Assembly: GCF_050296195.1 (NCBI RefSeq)
Contig: NZ_JBNKRB010000057.1
DNA length: 64,000 bases
Reading direction: 5' to 3' (one strand)
Source: Gynuella sp050296195
GTDB taxonomy: Bacteria; Pseudomonadota; Gammaproteobacteria; Pseudomonadales; Natronospirillaceae
The position numbers were made by a program, and so were the translations under genes. Below are positions 24,582 through 33,700 of the stretch, piece by piece (the stretch's first letter is position 1; every line of letters starts with the position of its first letter). Under the pieces are notes generated by a model. That model saw only the letters and a list, made by a program, of their open reading frames with translations, had not been told where the DNA came from and did not search any database.

Positions 24582-27110
24582 TTAGTTCATTTGTGTCCAG
24601 GGTTGCAACTCCCCATCATTCAACGCCACATTAGGCACTACCGTAAGTGGCGCAAATGCCTGCTGCTCACCGTTCAGCGTCAATCCCTGCTGATAATTCA
24701 GTTGTATGGCACCGTCGTCATGTTGAATCGATACGGTATTGGACTGCGCATCAAAGGTGGCACCGCGATTACGACAGGCCTGCTGGAAATCCACCAATGA
24801 CTCATATTCGCCGATCTCCGCAACCATCACGACCCAGGCTGACTGCGGCCCGTGAACACGCCATTCATATCCGGCGTATAAACCATGCTCCAGAGCCTGT
24901 AGTTCGGCCGATGCGAAAACGCCGATCAGCGCTGATCCGGTACGGGCGAACAACCAGTTGTGGTCTACCACAAACTCATCACATACCAGTTTTGGTGCAA
25001 AGATATGCGTAAAGTTAATGACCTCTGGAAAGGCCCGATGATCAAAAATCATGAAACCCATATTTTTGTATTGCGCCACTCTCGGATGAACCGCATTACC
25101 CGCCCAATAAGATGGACGACTGCCTCCCCAGACTTTCATGTCACCGGGATGATTGATCCAGAAACGGGCCATGGCATGGGCATTGGTTTGTACATCAAGA
25201 AAGTGCTGCTGGTGTCCTTTAATACCGGTTTTATAATCCGATACCGTAGACAGCTGTACAGAAGGTGACTTCCACAATGTCACCTTGGCATTGTGATCGA
25301 GCCCCTGGGTGTACTTGGCATAAATATGCTGCCCCGGCCGTACCTGCAACAATTCGCGCGCAGCCTTTGGAGGCTCGTAATCGCTCAGCGCCAGCAGTGC
25401 GCTGACCCGGTCATAACCTGGATACCAGTCACCACCGAATGCCACTGCGGCAATGGACCCCAGCTCCGTTACCGGACCAGCCAACAATTCTTTTTCATAG
25501 ACTCGTCCCTGGGAACCGGCACACACACCATTAATAGTATGTAAAGCAACCATGATAAAAATCTGGTCGATCAAACCACGTGCACGCTGTGACATTTCTG
25601 CGTCATCAGCGTTTACCATCAGTGTGAACAGTCCAAGAAAATCAATCGGGTAGTAGGCTGCTGAATTCCATTCTGCAAGACCATGAGAATCAACCGAGTC
25701 AAACCAACGCTGAAGTCTCAAAAAAGCTTGTTGTTTATGTTCCTGACCGGTTTTTCCACTGTTTGAAAATTTTTCATCAGGGAACAGACTGCCGGCCAGA
25801 TATTGCGCTACGTGAAAACACAACACATGGTTTTCACTCCAGAACCACATCACGTCGTCACCGGGTTCATCCAGCCAGTAACGAAACCCTAATATGGCTT
25901 CGCGAATTTGTTCCCAGACTTCATCCGCCAGTAGCGTGCCGGCATAACTCCGATACATCCATATCAACGGTAGAATCCAGAAATCGGCACAATCGTGACG
26001 CTCATGAATCGGCTTCAGTGCTTGCTTAATAATGCGCTCCGCCAGCTCCAGATTCTGATTCTGCGCCAGTGCCGCCAATGCCCGTGCGGGCTCATCTTTG
26101 CCGGTCACCAGCATATGCTGCAATGCTGCCTGCTTACGCTGAGCCAGCTCCGGCATGTGCATGGATTGTGGTGGTGACAGCAATGTGGTCCCGAGCGTCC
26201 GACTGAAACAGGTTTTGTCAACTTCAACGATAAACCTCAGTGACACACAACCAGCCTTCAACCCGGTACTGTCAAACAAATCGGCAACGGAAAACTGCTG
26301 GTCAACCGTGAATGCAATATCACGATCCATTTTCATGCCATCTAATAAGACATTCATGGTCACGGTTTCAGATGGATGGCTACCGGTATCCAAACGGACC
26401 CTGACCGGTACCTGCGGCAAATAATCGGCAACAATGCGTACCATTTCTTCATGATAGAAAACCTTGTCGGTTCTCAGGCCATCCAGAGTACGCTCGATTT
26501 CCTTGGCGTATTGTTCGTCGAGGTCCAGCTCAATACCGGCTTTCAGGTCAGAACCTTTCACCAGTGTCATCAGGAAATAACAGCTGGTGTCACGTTCATG
26601 CAAGTCTTCCAGGAATACCAGAATATCGTTATCACCAGCACTGACATCAAAGCTGACCTGCTGAACCGTAGGTTCATTGCGCTGATAATGATCCAACTGC
26701 ACAACCTTGCTGCCATTCAACCAAATGTGCACCCCGCCGCAGGTTTCCACCGTAAATGTGGTCGTCTGGGCCTGAGCACTGAACAGACTGCAACGCAGCC
26801 AACGGGTGACCAGCGTCGGACGAAATCTAAAGGTGGAAAAATCCACTCTGGGGTCATCTCCACCCAGGTATACTTCCGGGAATACCAAACCATCCGGAAC
26901 CACAATGTCCCGACGGGCAAGCAGTTCACGCAGTGCCTCGCGACAAGGCAGGTCTCCGGTATCGACCCAACCATTGATAAAACGATAATCGACAGCATCC
27001 GGCATGGGTCTTGCTGTCCCAGGGAAATACTGTTCCTTTGCGGCAGCCAGCCCCCAGCGATTTAACGATTCACCCTTATCAATGGACCAATAGGTTCTAC
27101 GGTTTGTCAT
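24582..27110 (-). CDS. Uncharacterised three-domain carbohydrate-active protein, 842 residues
   Basis: I cannot assign this to a characterised family with confidence. No signal peptide is present, so it is cytoplasmic. Residues about 75-190 look like a beta jelly-roll resembling the N-terminal domain of GH2-like enzymes (TFTVETCGGVHIWLNGSKVV). Residues about 320-590 appear to be an alpha/alpha toroid with strongly family-like motifs: WFWSENH (422-428), AEWNSAAYYPID (479-490) and GSQGRVYEKELL (532-543). Residues about 600-830 look like a beta-sandwich with FWINHPGDMKVWGGSRPS. This order (toroid plus beta-sandwich) occurs in several lyase and glucuronidase families. As the first gene of the operon with GH105 and an importer, it probably cleaves the imported uronate oligosaccharide. 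Confidence 0.7.
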   Translation of the reverse strand: MTNRRTYWSIDKGESLNRWGLAAAKEQYFPGTARPMPDAVDYRFINGWVDTGDLPCREALRELLARRDIVVPDGLVFPEVYLGGDDPRVDFSTFRFRPTLVTRWLRCSLFSAQAQTTTFTVETCGGVHIWLNGSKVVQLDHYQRNEPTVQQVSFDVSAGDNDILVFLEDLHERDTSCYFLMTLVKGSDLKAGIELDLDEQYAKEIERTLDGLRTDKVFYHEEMVRIVADYLPQVPVRVRLDTGSHPSETVTMNVLLDGMKMDRDIAFTVDQQFSVADLFDSTGLKAGCVSLRFIVEVDKTCFSRTLGTTLLSPPQSMHMPELAQRKQAALQHMLVTGKDEPARALAALAQNQNLELAERIIKQALKPIHERHDCADFWILPLIWMYRSYAGTLLADEVWEQIREAILGFRYWLDEPGDDVMWFWSENHVLCFHVAQYLAGSLFPDEKFSNSGKTGQEHKQQAFLRLQRWFDSVDSHGLAEWNSAAYYPIDFLGLFTLMVNADDAEMSQRARGLIDQIFIMVALHTINGVCAGSQGRVYEKELLAGPVTELGSIAAVAFGGDWYPGYDRVSALLALSDYEPPKAARELLQVRPGQHIYAKYTQGLDHNAKVTLWKSPSVQLSTVSDYKTGIKGHQQHFLDVQTNAHAMARFWINHPGDMKVWGGSRPSYWAGNAVHPRVAQYKNMGFMIFDHRAFPEVINFTHIFAPKLVCDEFVVDHNWLFARTGSALIGVFASAELQALEHGLYAGYEWRVHGPQSAWVVMVAEIGEYESLVDFQQACRNRGATFDAQSNTVSIQHDDGAIQLNYQQGLTLNGEQQAFAPLTVVPNVALNDGELQPWTQMN

Positions 27111-27134
27111 AGCGGATTCATACCTGTACTAGCA

Positions 27135-27152
27135 AATGAAAAATTTTTCATT
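27135..27152. promoter_or_regulatory. 18-bp perfect palindrome, likely LacI-family operator
   Basis: AATGAAAAATTTTTCATT is exactly self-complementary. It lies 25 bases upstream of the minus-strand operon and within the intergenic region shared with the solute-binding-protein gene. The repressor at 19148-20176 is the likely ligand. Confidence 0.6.
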
Positions 27153-27199
27153 ATCTTGTGGAATGTATAATAAAGTGCCATAAAATTTTTATTTTTTAT

Positions 27200-27230
27200 T
27201 TGACATTTTTCGGAAGTATAGCCATATAAT
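27200..27230 (+). promoter_or_regulatory. Probable promoter of the solute-binding-protein gene
   Basis: TTGACA (27200-27205) and TATAAT (27225-27230) are both consensus hexamers, separated by 19 bases, slightly longer than ideal. The start of transcription would fall near 27238, upstream of the second operator-like site. Confidence 0.55.
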
Positions 27231-27267
27231 TAAGGCACTATCAAGAAAAAAGCTCATAGTGAAAAAA

Positions 27268-27283
27268 CGAAAAAATTTTCATC
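27268..27283. promoter_or_regulatory. Second operator-like site
   Basis: CGAAAAAATTTTCATC matches 13 of 16 positions of the palindrome at 27136-27151. It lies 36 bases upstream of the binding-protein start codon and downstream of the promoter boxes, where a repressor would block elongation or allow looping to the first site. Confidence 0.45.
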
Positions 27284-27319
27284 ACTCTTTCTAAAAGAAA
27301 AAAAATACGGAGTAAAAAA

Positions 27320-28594
27320 ATGATGCGTTTTAGCTCAATCTTCAGCTCTATTGCACTGGCTTCAACTGTGTTTGCCAGCTCCGCTGTTTTAGCTCAGGAG
27401 AACATTACCTTCTGGTTCACAGACGACGATCCGAATTACATTAAACGGATCAGTGAACTGGTTGACGAGTTTGAAAAGAAAAACCCGGATATTACAGTTG
27501 AGTTCGTCACCACCAGCTACACTCAGTCCAGAGAGCAGCTGGCTCTGCAGTTATCGGTTGGAGAAGGGCCTGATCTGGCAAAATTTGCTGACAGTTCACT
27601 GGTCAAATATGTTCTGGACCTTCGTCCTTATATGAAAGACCCTGATGGCTATGCAACACTGCATGGCGGTTCTCTTGAATTTCTGCGTGATGATGACCAT
27701 CCCAACATGATTGGCGGTTACGTGGCATCACAGACCCTCAACCTGCCTTTTGTAAACGTCACACTATTCGAACAGGCCGGCGTGCCGATTCCAAAGCAAG
27801 GTTCCACCCTGGCGGAAATCGTAGATGCTTCAGTGAAAGTAGCCGAAGCCACCGGCGTTGATATTCCATTCACGATGGACCGCTCCGGTCACCGCTTCTC
27901 TGGTCCGGCGTATTCTTACGGCGCCCGTTATCTGGCACCCGATGGTTCATTTGTGTTCCCTGACGAAGCCGCCAAAGCCTATATCACAGATCTCTATCAT
28001 TGGACTCAAACAGGTGCATTTCCAAAAGAAATGTGGGGAGCTGCCGGTGGTAACCGCTACAAAAACATGGGCGATGAATTCATTAACGCCAATGTCGTGA
28101 CGTACTTTGCAGGAAACTGGATGGTGAATCCGTTCCAGAACAAAATTCAAGATGCCTTCAACTGGTCGGTTCTGGATGCACCGTGCGGCCCTGGCGGTTG
28201 TATTCCAATGCCTGGAACCACCTATATCGCTGGCTTCAGCCGTACCAAACATCCTCAGGCAGTGGCCAAACTGATTGAGTTCCTGGGATCAGAACCAGTA
28301 CAGCGCGAAATTGCTGAAAAATATATCATCATTCCTGGTGCCAACATTAAAAACATCAACTATCAGCTGGATGATGAAAACGCCAAGAAAGCGATGACCG
28401 TATTCGCCAATAATGCCGCAAATGTGACACCCGAAATCCGCGCATTCTATAAAGCGAGAGGGGCCAACGTCGTTTATGACACCATCGTCCAGCGCATGAG
28501 TCAGCTGATCGTTGGTGAGATGACACTGGATGAAACATTTGCCCGTATGGCATCCGATGTTGCCAAGGGTAATGAAGAGTTAAAAAAGCAGTAA
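27320..28594 (+). CDS. Periplasmic sugar-binding protein of an oligosaccharide ABC importer
   Basis: The 424-residue precursor has a Sec signal peptide ending near AVLA (about residue 25). It has the fold of family-1 carbohydrate-binding proteins (NITFWFTDDDPNYIKRISEL, QLSVGEGPDLAKF, FAGNWMVNPF, AGFSRTKHPQAVAKLIEFLG). No lipobox Cys is present, so it should be free in the periplasm. It is divergent from the operon encoding the matching MalF/MalG/MalK-type parts and is very likely their partner. GGAG lies about 9 bases upstream of the first ATG. The ligand is unknown; the GH105 gene suggests an unsaturated uronic-acid oligosaccharide. Confidence 0.92.
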   Translation: MMRFSSIFSSIALASTVFASSAVLAQENITFWFTDDDPNYIKRISELVDEFEKKNPDITVEFVTTSYTQSREQLALQLSVGEGPDLAKFADSSLVKYVLDLRPYMKDPDGYATLHGGSLEFLRDDDHPNMIGGYVASQTLNLPFVNVTLFEQAGVPIPKQGSTLAEIVDASVKVAEATGVDIPFTMDRSGHRFSGPAYSYGARYLAPDGSFVFPDEAAKAYITDLYHWTQTGAFPKEMWGAAGGNRYKNMGDEFINANVVTYFAGNWMVNPFQNKIQDAFNWSVLDAPCGPGGCIPMPGTTYIAGFSRTKHPQAVAKLIEFLGSEPVQREIAEKYIIIPGANIKNINYQLDDENAKKAMTVFANNAANVTPEIRAFYKARGANVVYDTIVQRMSQLIVGEMTLDETFARMASDVAKGNEELKKQ

Positions 28595-28610
28595 GCTATT
28601 GAGCGTCTAT

Positions 28611-28637
28611 GCCCCCTTTCTACAGGGGGCTTTTTTT
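28611..28637 (+). terminator. Strong Rho-independent terminator
   Basis: GCCCCC and GGGGGC arms with an 8-base loop are followed directly by seven T residues. It ends the solute-binding-protein gene, 16 bases past its stop codon. Confidence 0.92.
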
Positions 28638-28718
28638 ATTCTATCAAGCGGTTGTACGTAACCAATCAGGCAACCGTTTTTGAACCGGAACAATTCCGGT
28701 TCGCCCTCATCCGGTAAA

Positions 28719-29897
28719 TTACACCAGCTGCCAGATATTCAGACTGTCGGCTTTTCGCTTTCTCTGCCTGATATCCGCATCATCTGCCACATCATGTAAG
28801 GTCTGCGCAATATCCTCGCTGGCCGTTGCCCACAGAAAGTAATTGTGCTCAACAAAATCTCGTTTCTTGAATCTGCCAACCGCATCAGAACAATCAACCA
28901 CATTGATTTTGTGGTGCAGGTTCTGTGGATGCGCTGGACCATTATGACCAAGACGGTCCGGATTGGCTTTGGTGATATCAGAAATGGTCAGCGCCTTGTC
29001 ACGCCGGTTGCAATAGATAAACACCTTCTGGCAGATTTCCGGTAATCGGAACAATGGTTTACCTGATTCCAGCACATCCTCGTCCACATCCGGCGCACAC
29101 ATAAACACATTCTCAAAAATACGTGGTAAATTGCCTTTAGTGATATACCCAGTCATTTTCGCCAATGTATTCTGCAACACATAATTCCCCATGGAATGAC
29201 ACAACAAATGCAAAGACTGGTAGCAAAGTCGTTCTTCTTTCTTTCTGGCATCCAGTCGCAGCCGGACCAGGAAGTCACGTAATTTCAGCATAGCCCGACC
29301 CACAGCCTCTCCGGACAATTGCGCCTCCTGACGATCATTGCCGTATGAGCGCCATGGGATGATTTTTCCATCTGATGGCCAGCTGAACAGAACCACTCTG
29401 ACCTTCTGTTGCGGCATAAGTATTGGGTGTGCCGTTTTTGCCGGCACCCGATTCAGCATCATTTCCATCGCCAACGCCGTTCCCACGGCAGATGCCCAAC
29501 TAACATTGAATCCATGAATAAAGACCAGCACATCGTGTGATTGCTCCATGACCTGTTTTATTTCACGAAACATTTCTACCGATGCATTTTTATGCTCGGG
29601 AATATTTTTATCAGAGATAGTCGTCAGGTCTTCGATAGCATATACTTTCGCGGATTCAGCCTGTTTGCTTAGATAGCGGTTCAAGTTCTCACCATCGCCA
29701 ATACGGGTGGGGTTGGCCGCTATTTTCTTGTACAAATGCCGCTGTAGTTCCTGTTCATCAACGGACACGATAACTTTACCGAATCGTAAATTGTCGTGGC
29801 CATCATGGCTGAAACCAGAACCATAACCTTCTGGTCGCCAGCGATCCTTACCAACATGACCGCGATTGGTGGCATAATAGAGAGTATATTCAATCAT
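28719..29897 (-). CDS. Alpha/beta hydrolase of the DUF900 type
   Basis: The protein has 392 residues and no signal peptide. It has the DUF900 layout: an N-terminal MIEYTLYYATNR with YGSGFS, then the alpha/beta-hydrolase oxyanion region VLVFIHGFNVSW, strand motif VVLFSWPSDG and nucleophile elbow LLCHSMGNYVL with Ser225. A candidate acid lies in APDVDEDV, and a candidate His among the later GHNGPAHPQNLHH residues. Members are predicted esterases or lipases, but substrates are unknown. The start is ATG 29897 with AGGAGA upstream. The terminator of the converging solute-binding-protein gene lies 82 bases past its stop. It stands alone. Confidence 0.85.
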   Translation of the reverse strand: MIEYTLYYATNRGHVGKDRWRPEGYGSGFSHDGHDNLRFGKVIVSVDEQELQRHLYKKIAANPTRIGDGENLNRYLSKQAESAKVYAIEDLTTISDKNIPEHKNASVEMFREIKQVMEQSHDVLVFIHGFNVSWASAVGTALAMEMMLNRVPAKTAHPILMPQQKVRVVLFSWPSDGKIIPWRSYGNDRQEAQLSGEAVGRAMLKLRDFLVRLRLDARKKEERLCYQSLHLLCHSMGNYVLQNTLAKMTGYITKGNLPRIFENVFMCAPDVDEDVLESGKPLFRLPEICQKVFIYCNRRDKALTISDITKANPDRLGHNGPAHPQNLHHKINVVDCSDAVGRFKKRDFVEHNYFLWATASEDIAQTLHDVADDADIRQRKRKADSLNIWQLV

Positions 29898-30377
29898 TGG
29901 GGTATCTCCTTTTCTCATTGATGTTCCTGTTGACCCTCGACCGGTCAGACTATTGTAACCCTATGTGCCCTTTGCCTTGAAAATCTTGTCAATTCGCATC
30001 CCCCGGCTTTCGAGCAATGGGTCTGCGATCGGTTGCTATATTTCTCAGGTGACTCTCAAACAAGGTAAATAATTACCAAGTCAATAAATAACGTGCGGTT
30101 ATCCAGCCAGAACGTATCCGGTATAGGTCATTCAAGCTTATACCCAGCGACCATAAAATCAACACAATCCCCGACCACAATACAGCCTGACAAGGTCTAC
30201 TCTGCAGACACGGAACTATACACATGGAAAAACACCTGAGCAGACACAGCTATCAAGCTGTTTCAGAGCAAGCGATAGCGACTATTTCGCTGGAAGTTAT
30301 GGCGATATCGATTAATTTGGCCTTGCAACAACAGACAAGCCGTCTCTGAATTGTCCGTCACTGCCTGAAACCGACGA
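29898..30377. other. Intergenic stretch, nothing recognised
   Basis: About 480 bases without a convincing gene, repeat or hairpin. It should contain the promoter of the DUF900 gene and the 3' end of the signalling operon. Confidence 0.5.
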
Positions 30378-30722
30378 CTATCCATCCATTTGCACAGAAA
30401 AATCCTTGACCTGAGCAAGCGCACCGGACAACTGTGCACTTAGGGTTTTCAGTTGCTGGAGCTGTTGTAGCCTGGCTGCCTGCTCAAGCTCAAAGTACAG
30501 CGTCGACAATTGTTCAGCCCCTACCATCCTGGCAGTCGCCTTGAGCTGATGACTGATCACCACTACCTGCTCCCAACGACCATCTTCAACGGCAGTGCAG
30601 ATGTCCTGACAGGTACCTTCCGCCCGGGCGATAAATTTATCCAGATAACGTTTTATCCGAGTTATGTCACCACCCAAATATTGTATGGCTGAATGCAGAT
30701 TCACGACTGATGATGCCGTCAT
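30378..30722 (-). CDS. Histidine phosphotransfer (HPt) protein
   Basis: This 114-residue protein is a single HPt domain. The four-helix pattern is visible and the phospho-accepting residue is His58 in VVISHQLKATARMVGA, followed by the usual LKxxA spacing. It starts 2 bases after the stop of the hybrid kinase gene, so the two are translationally coupled. The kinase already ends in its own HPt domain, so this second one may route phosphate to another receiver, for example the lone REC protein or the REC-EAL protein encoded upstream in the same gene group. Confidence 0.88.
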   Translation of the reverse strand: MTASSVVNLHSAIQYLGGDITRIKRYLDKFIARAEGTCQDICTAVEDGRWEQVVVISHQLKATARMVGAEQLSTLYFELEQAARLQQLQQLKTLSAQLSGALAQVKDFSVQMDG

Positions 30723-30724
30723 TG

Positions 30725-33700
30725 CTACTCTCCTTCCAGAAATTGCTCTATTGATCTGCAGGTGGTATTCAGGGCATCCGCCAGTTCTGGAAGAATCCCG
30801 TCTATCCGCTGGATATCTGAAGACTCGCAGGCCAGCTGCAACTCCTTGCTGAGTTGTTGAATCCGCTGAGCCCCTATCGCCCCGGAACTGCCTTTAAGAG
30901 TATGAGCCTGACGCCCGGCCACATCCATCTCCTTGTCAGTGATCAAACGATTGACCTGTTCAACGAAATCGATGTACTTCAAATACTTTTGTAGAGAACG
31001 ACGATATAAACCCATGTTGTGATTACAGTATTCGAGCCCCTCAGCAACGTTCAACCCTTCATAATTGGCAAACGTGTCCGCAGCATAATCGATTTGCATG
31101 GCAGTATTTTCGGCTTCTAACCGTTTCTGGTCAGCCGGTTTTAACTGTCCCAGCCACTTAGCAACCGTACGTAATAATTCTTGTATACGGACCGGTTTAC
31201 TCAGGTAATCATTCATACCGACATTCATGAAGCGCTCGCGATCACCCGCCAGAGCATTGGCTGTCAGGGCGATGATCGGTAAATCGCTGTACTTGGGATT
31301 GGTACGCAGAATTTTTGTGGCGGTCATACCGTCCATCACCGGCATGTGCACATCCATCAACACGATATCGAAGTCTTCTTCTTCCAGTCGCTCAATGGCC
31401 TGCTGGCCATTTTCTGCCAGAGCAACTGACATTCCAGCTTGCCGCAGAGCATCCATAGCCATATCCTGGTTTATTTCATTGTCTTCTACAAGCAGCGCCC
31501 GATGTCCGGCCAGTACCGCTTTCAGCGCCTCATCACTGGTAGGTATCAAGGTATTTGCCGGTACCGTTAGCGCGACACCATCACCCAGCGCCGCAACCAG
31601 AGTATCGAGTAGCGCAGAGGGTGTGACCGGCTTGACCAACATACTGTGCAACTCAACGTCCCGTTCTTGGGCCTGTCGTGATAGTTCGCTCAGGTCATAG
31701 GCAGTCACCATGACGACCACTGGCGGATCCTGCAATTGCTGATGCTTACTAATCTCCTGTGCCAATGAAATTCCATCCTCGTCCGGCATAATCCAATCGA
31801 GCAACACCAGGCTGTAGGGATCAGCTTCCTGCTCAGCCTGCTCCAGTTCACTGATCACTTCATTGGCAGCAGTACAACCAGTGACACGGAATCCAAGTCC
31901 GGCGACCATTTCAGACAGAACATCCACTGATAACACGTTATCGTCGACGATCAATATCCGATGCTTTTCACGCTCGGCACTCGCCATGGTCCGACCAGAC
32001 ATAAAGGAGTCCTGACCATATCCCAGCTGTATCGAGAAGTAGAATGTACTACCATGCCCCAGTCGGCTGTTGACTTTGAGCTCCCCTCCCATGGCTTCCA
32101 CCAGGCGCTTGGAAATAGACAACCCCAGCCCCGTACCACCGTACTGACGATTCACCGAATTATCCGCCTGGGTAAACATATTAAACAGGTTACGCTGCTT
32201 ATCTTCAGCAATTCCGATACCTGTATCCTTAACATCAAAACGCAATGTAACCTGGTCTTCACTACGCTCCAGCTGTTGAATCCGAACGATAATCTCGCCG
32301 CTATCAGTAAATTTAACAGCATTGCCACCGAGGTTGATCAATACCTGCCCCAGTCGGGTAGGATCTCCCACCAATCCCATGGGAACATCGGAACCGATAT
32401 CAAATACAAACTCCAGCCCCTTATCCTGAGCCCTCAATCCCACCACATTGATAATACGCTCCAGTACTTCGTTGAGGTCAAAATCCATCAGTTCAAGCTC
32501 AAGATGTCCTGCCTCGATTTTGGAAAAATCCAGTACATCATTGATGATGGCGAGTAGCGAATAAGCCGACGTAAACGCTTTCTCAATATACCCCCGGGAA
32601 TCTGAATTCAGTTCGGTGTTGAGTGCCAGTTCAGCCATTCCCATAATGCCGTTGATTGGGGTCCGGATTTCATGACTCATCATAGCCAGGAATTCAGATT
32701 TAGCGTGGTTGGCTTCAACCGCCTGAATCCTCGCCTCTTCCAGTTCCCGGGTTCTTTCCTCGACCCGGATTTCGAGCATATCGCGGGATTTCATGAGCTC
32801 TGCAGCTACCCGCTTGCGCTCCTGTTGCGCCCGTATCGCTTGAATGCCATAGCCAATATCTGCCACCAGATCCCGCAACATGGCAAGCTCATCATCATCA
32901 AATATGTTAACGGCTGCTGCATATATCACCAGTACTGCCGGTAACGCCTCACCAACATCAATGGGGAGTGCGGCCACCGAACGGTATCCATGTTCACGGG
33001 CATCATCGCGCCAATATTCATAACGATCATCAGTGTACACATTCTGTATGATTTGAAACTGGTGACCGACAATGGCGTCTCCAGCCAACCCCCGGTTCTG
33101 CATACTCTCAGACCAGTGCCAGTGGAATCCACTCAAACTGTTGCTATCACAACCAGCGTAACTGACAGGTTTGATCGAATACTGCTCATCATATTCGGCA
33201 AATCCGATCCATGCCCGCACGTAACCGCCGAAATGAACAACCAGATAACAGGCATCCTGCAGCAGCTGGTGTTCATCAACCGCCCGTACCATAACTTCGT
33301 TGACAGACGAAATCACCCGTAACGTCCGGGTGGTTCTTATCAACTCCTGGTTGGATAATTTTCGTTCGGTGATGTCTTGAACTGTACCGATACACTGCTT
33401 CAGACTGCCGTCCTCCGCTAACTCCAGTTCGGCTTTTTCCTCGACCCACTTAACCTGTTTATTCACCACGATACGATGTTCGATATCGTAGTTCTCTCCT
33501 CTGAGCGCCCGTTCCCAGGCAAGGTTCATCATCTCTCTGTCTGCGGGATGGATAAATTCCATGAAATTGGCATAGGTCATAGGCGTGTCGATAGCAACAC
33601 CAAAGATCCGATAGGTCTCAGCAGACCATTGCAGCTGACCAGTGGTAACATCTTTGATACTCCAACTGCCGATATGGGCCAACTCTTGCGCCCGGTTCAG

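Noticed and set aside
26376..27065. 229-codon plus-strand frame antisense to the 842-residue protein gene
   Set aside because: The minus-strand protein has consistent domain structure throughout; the antisense frame has none.
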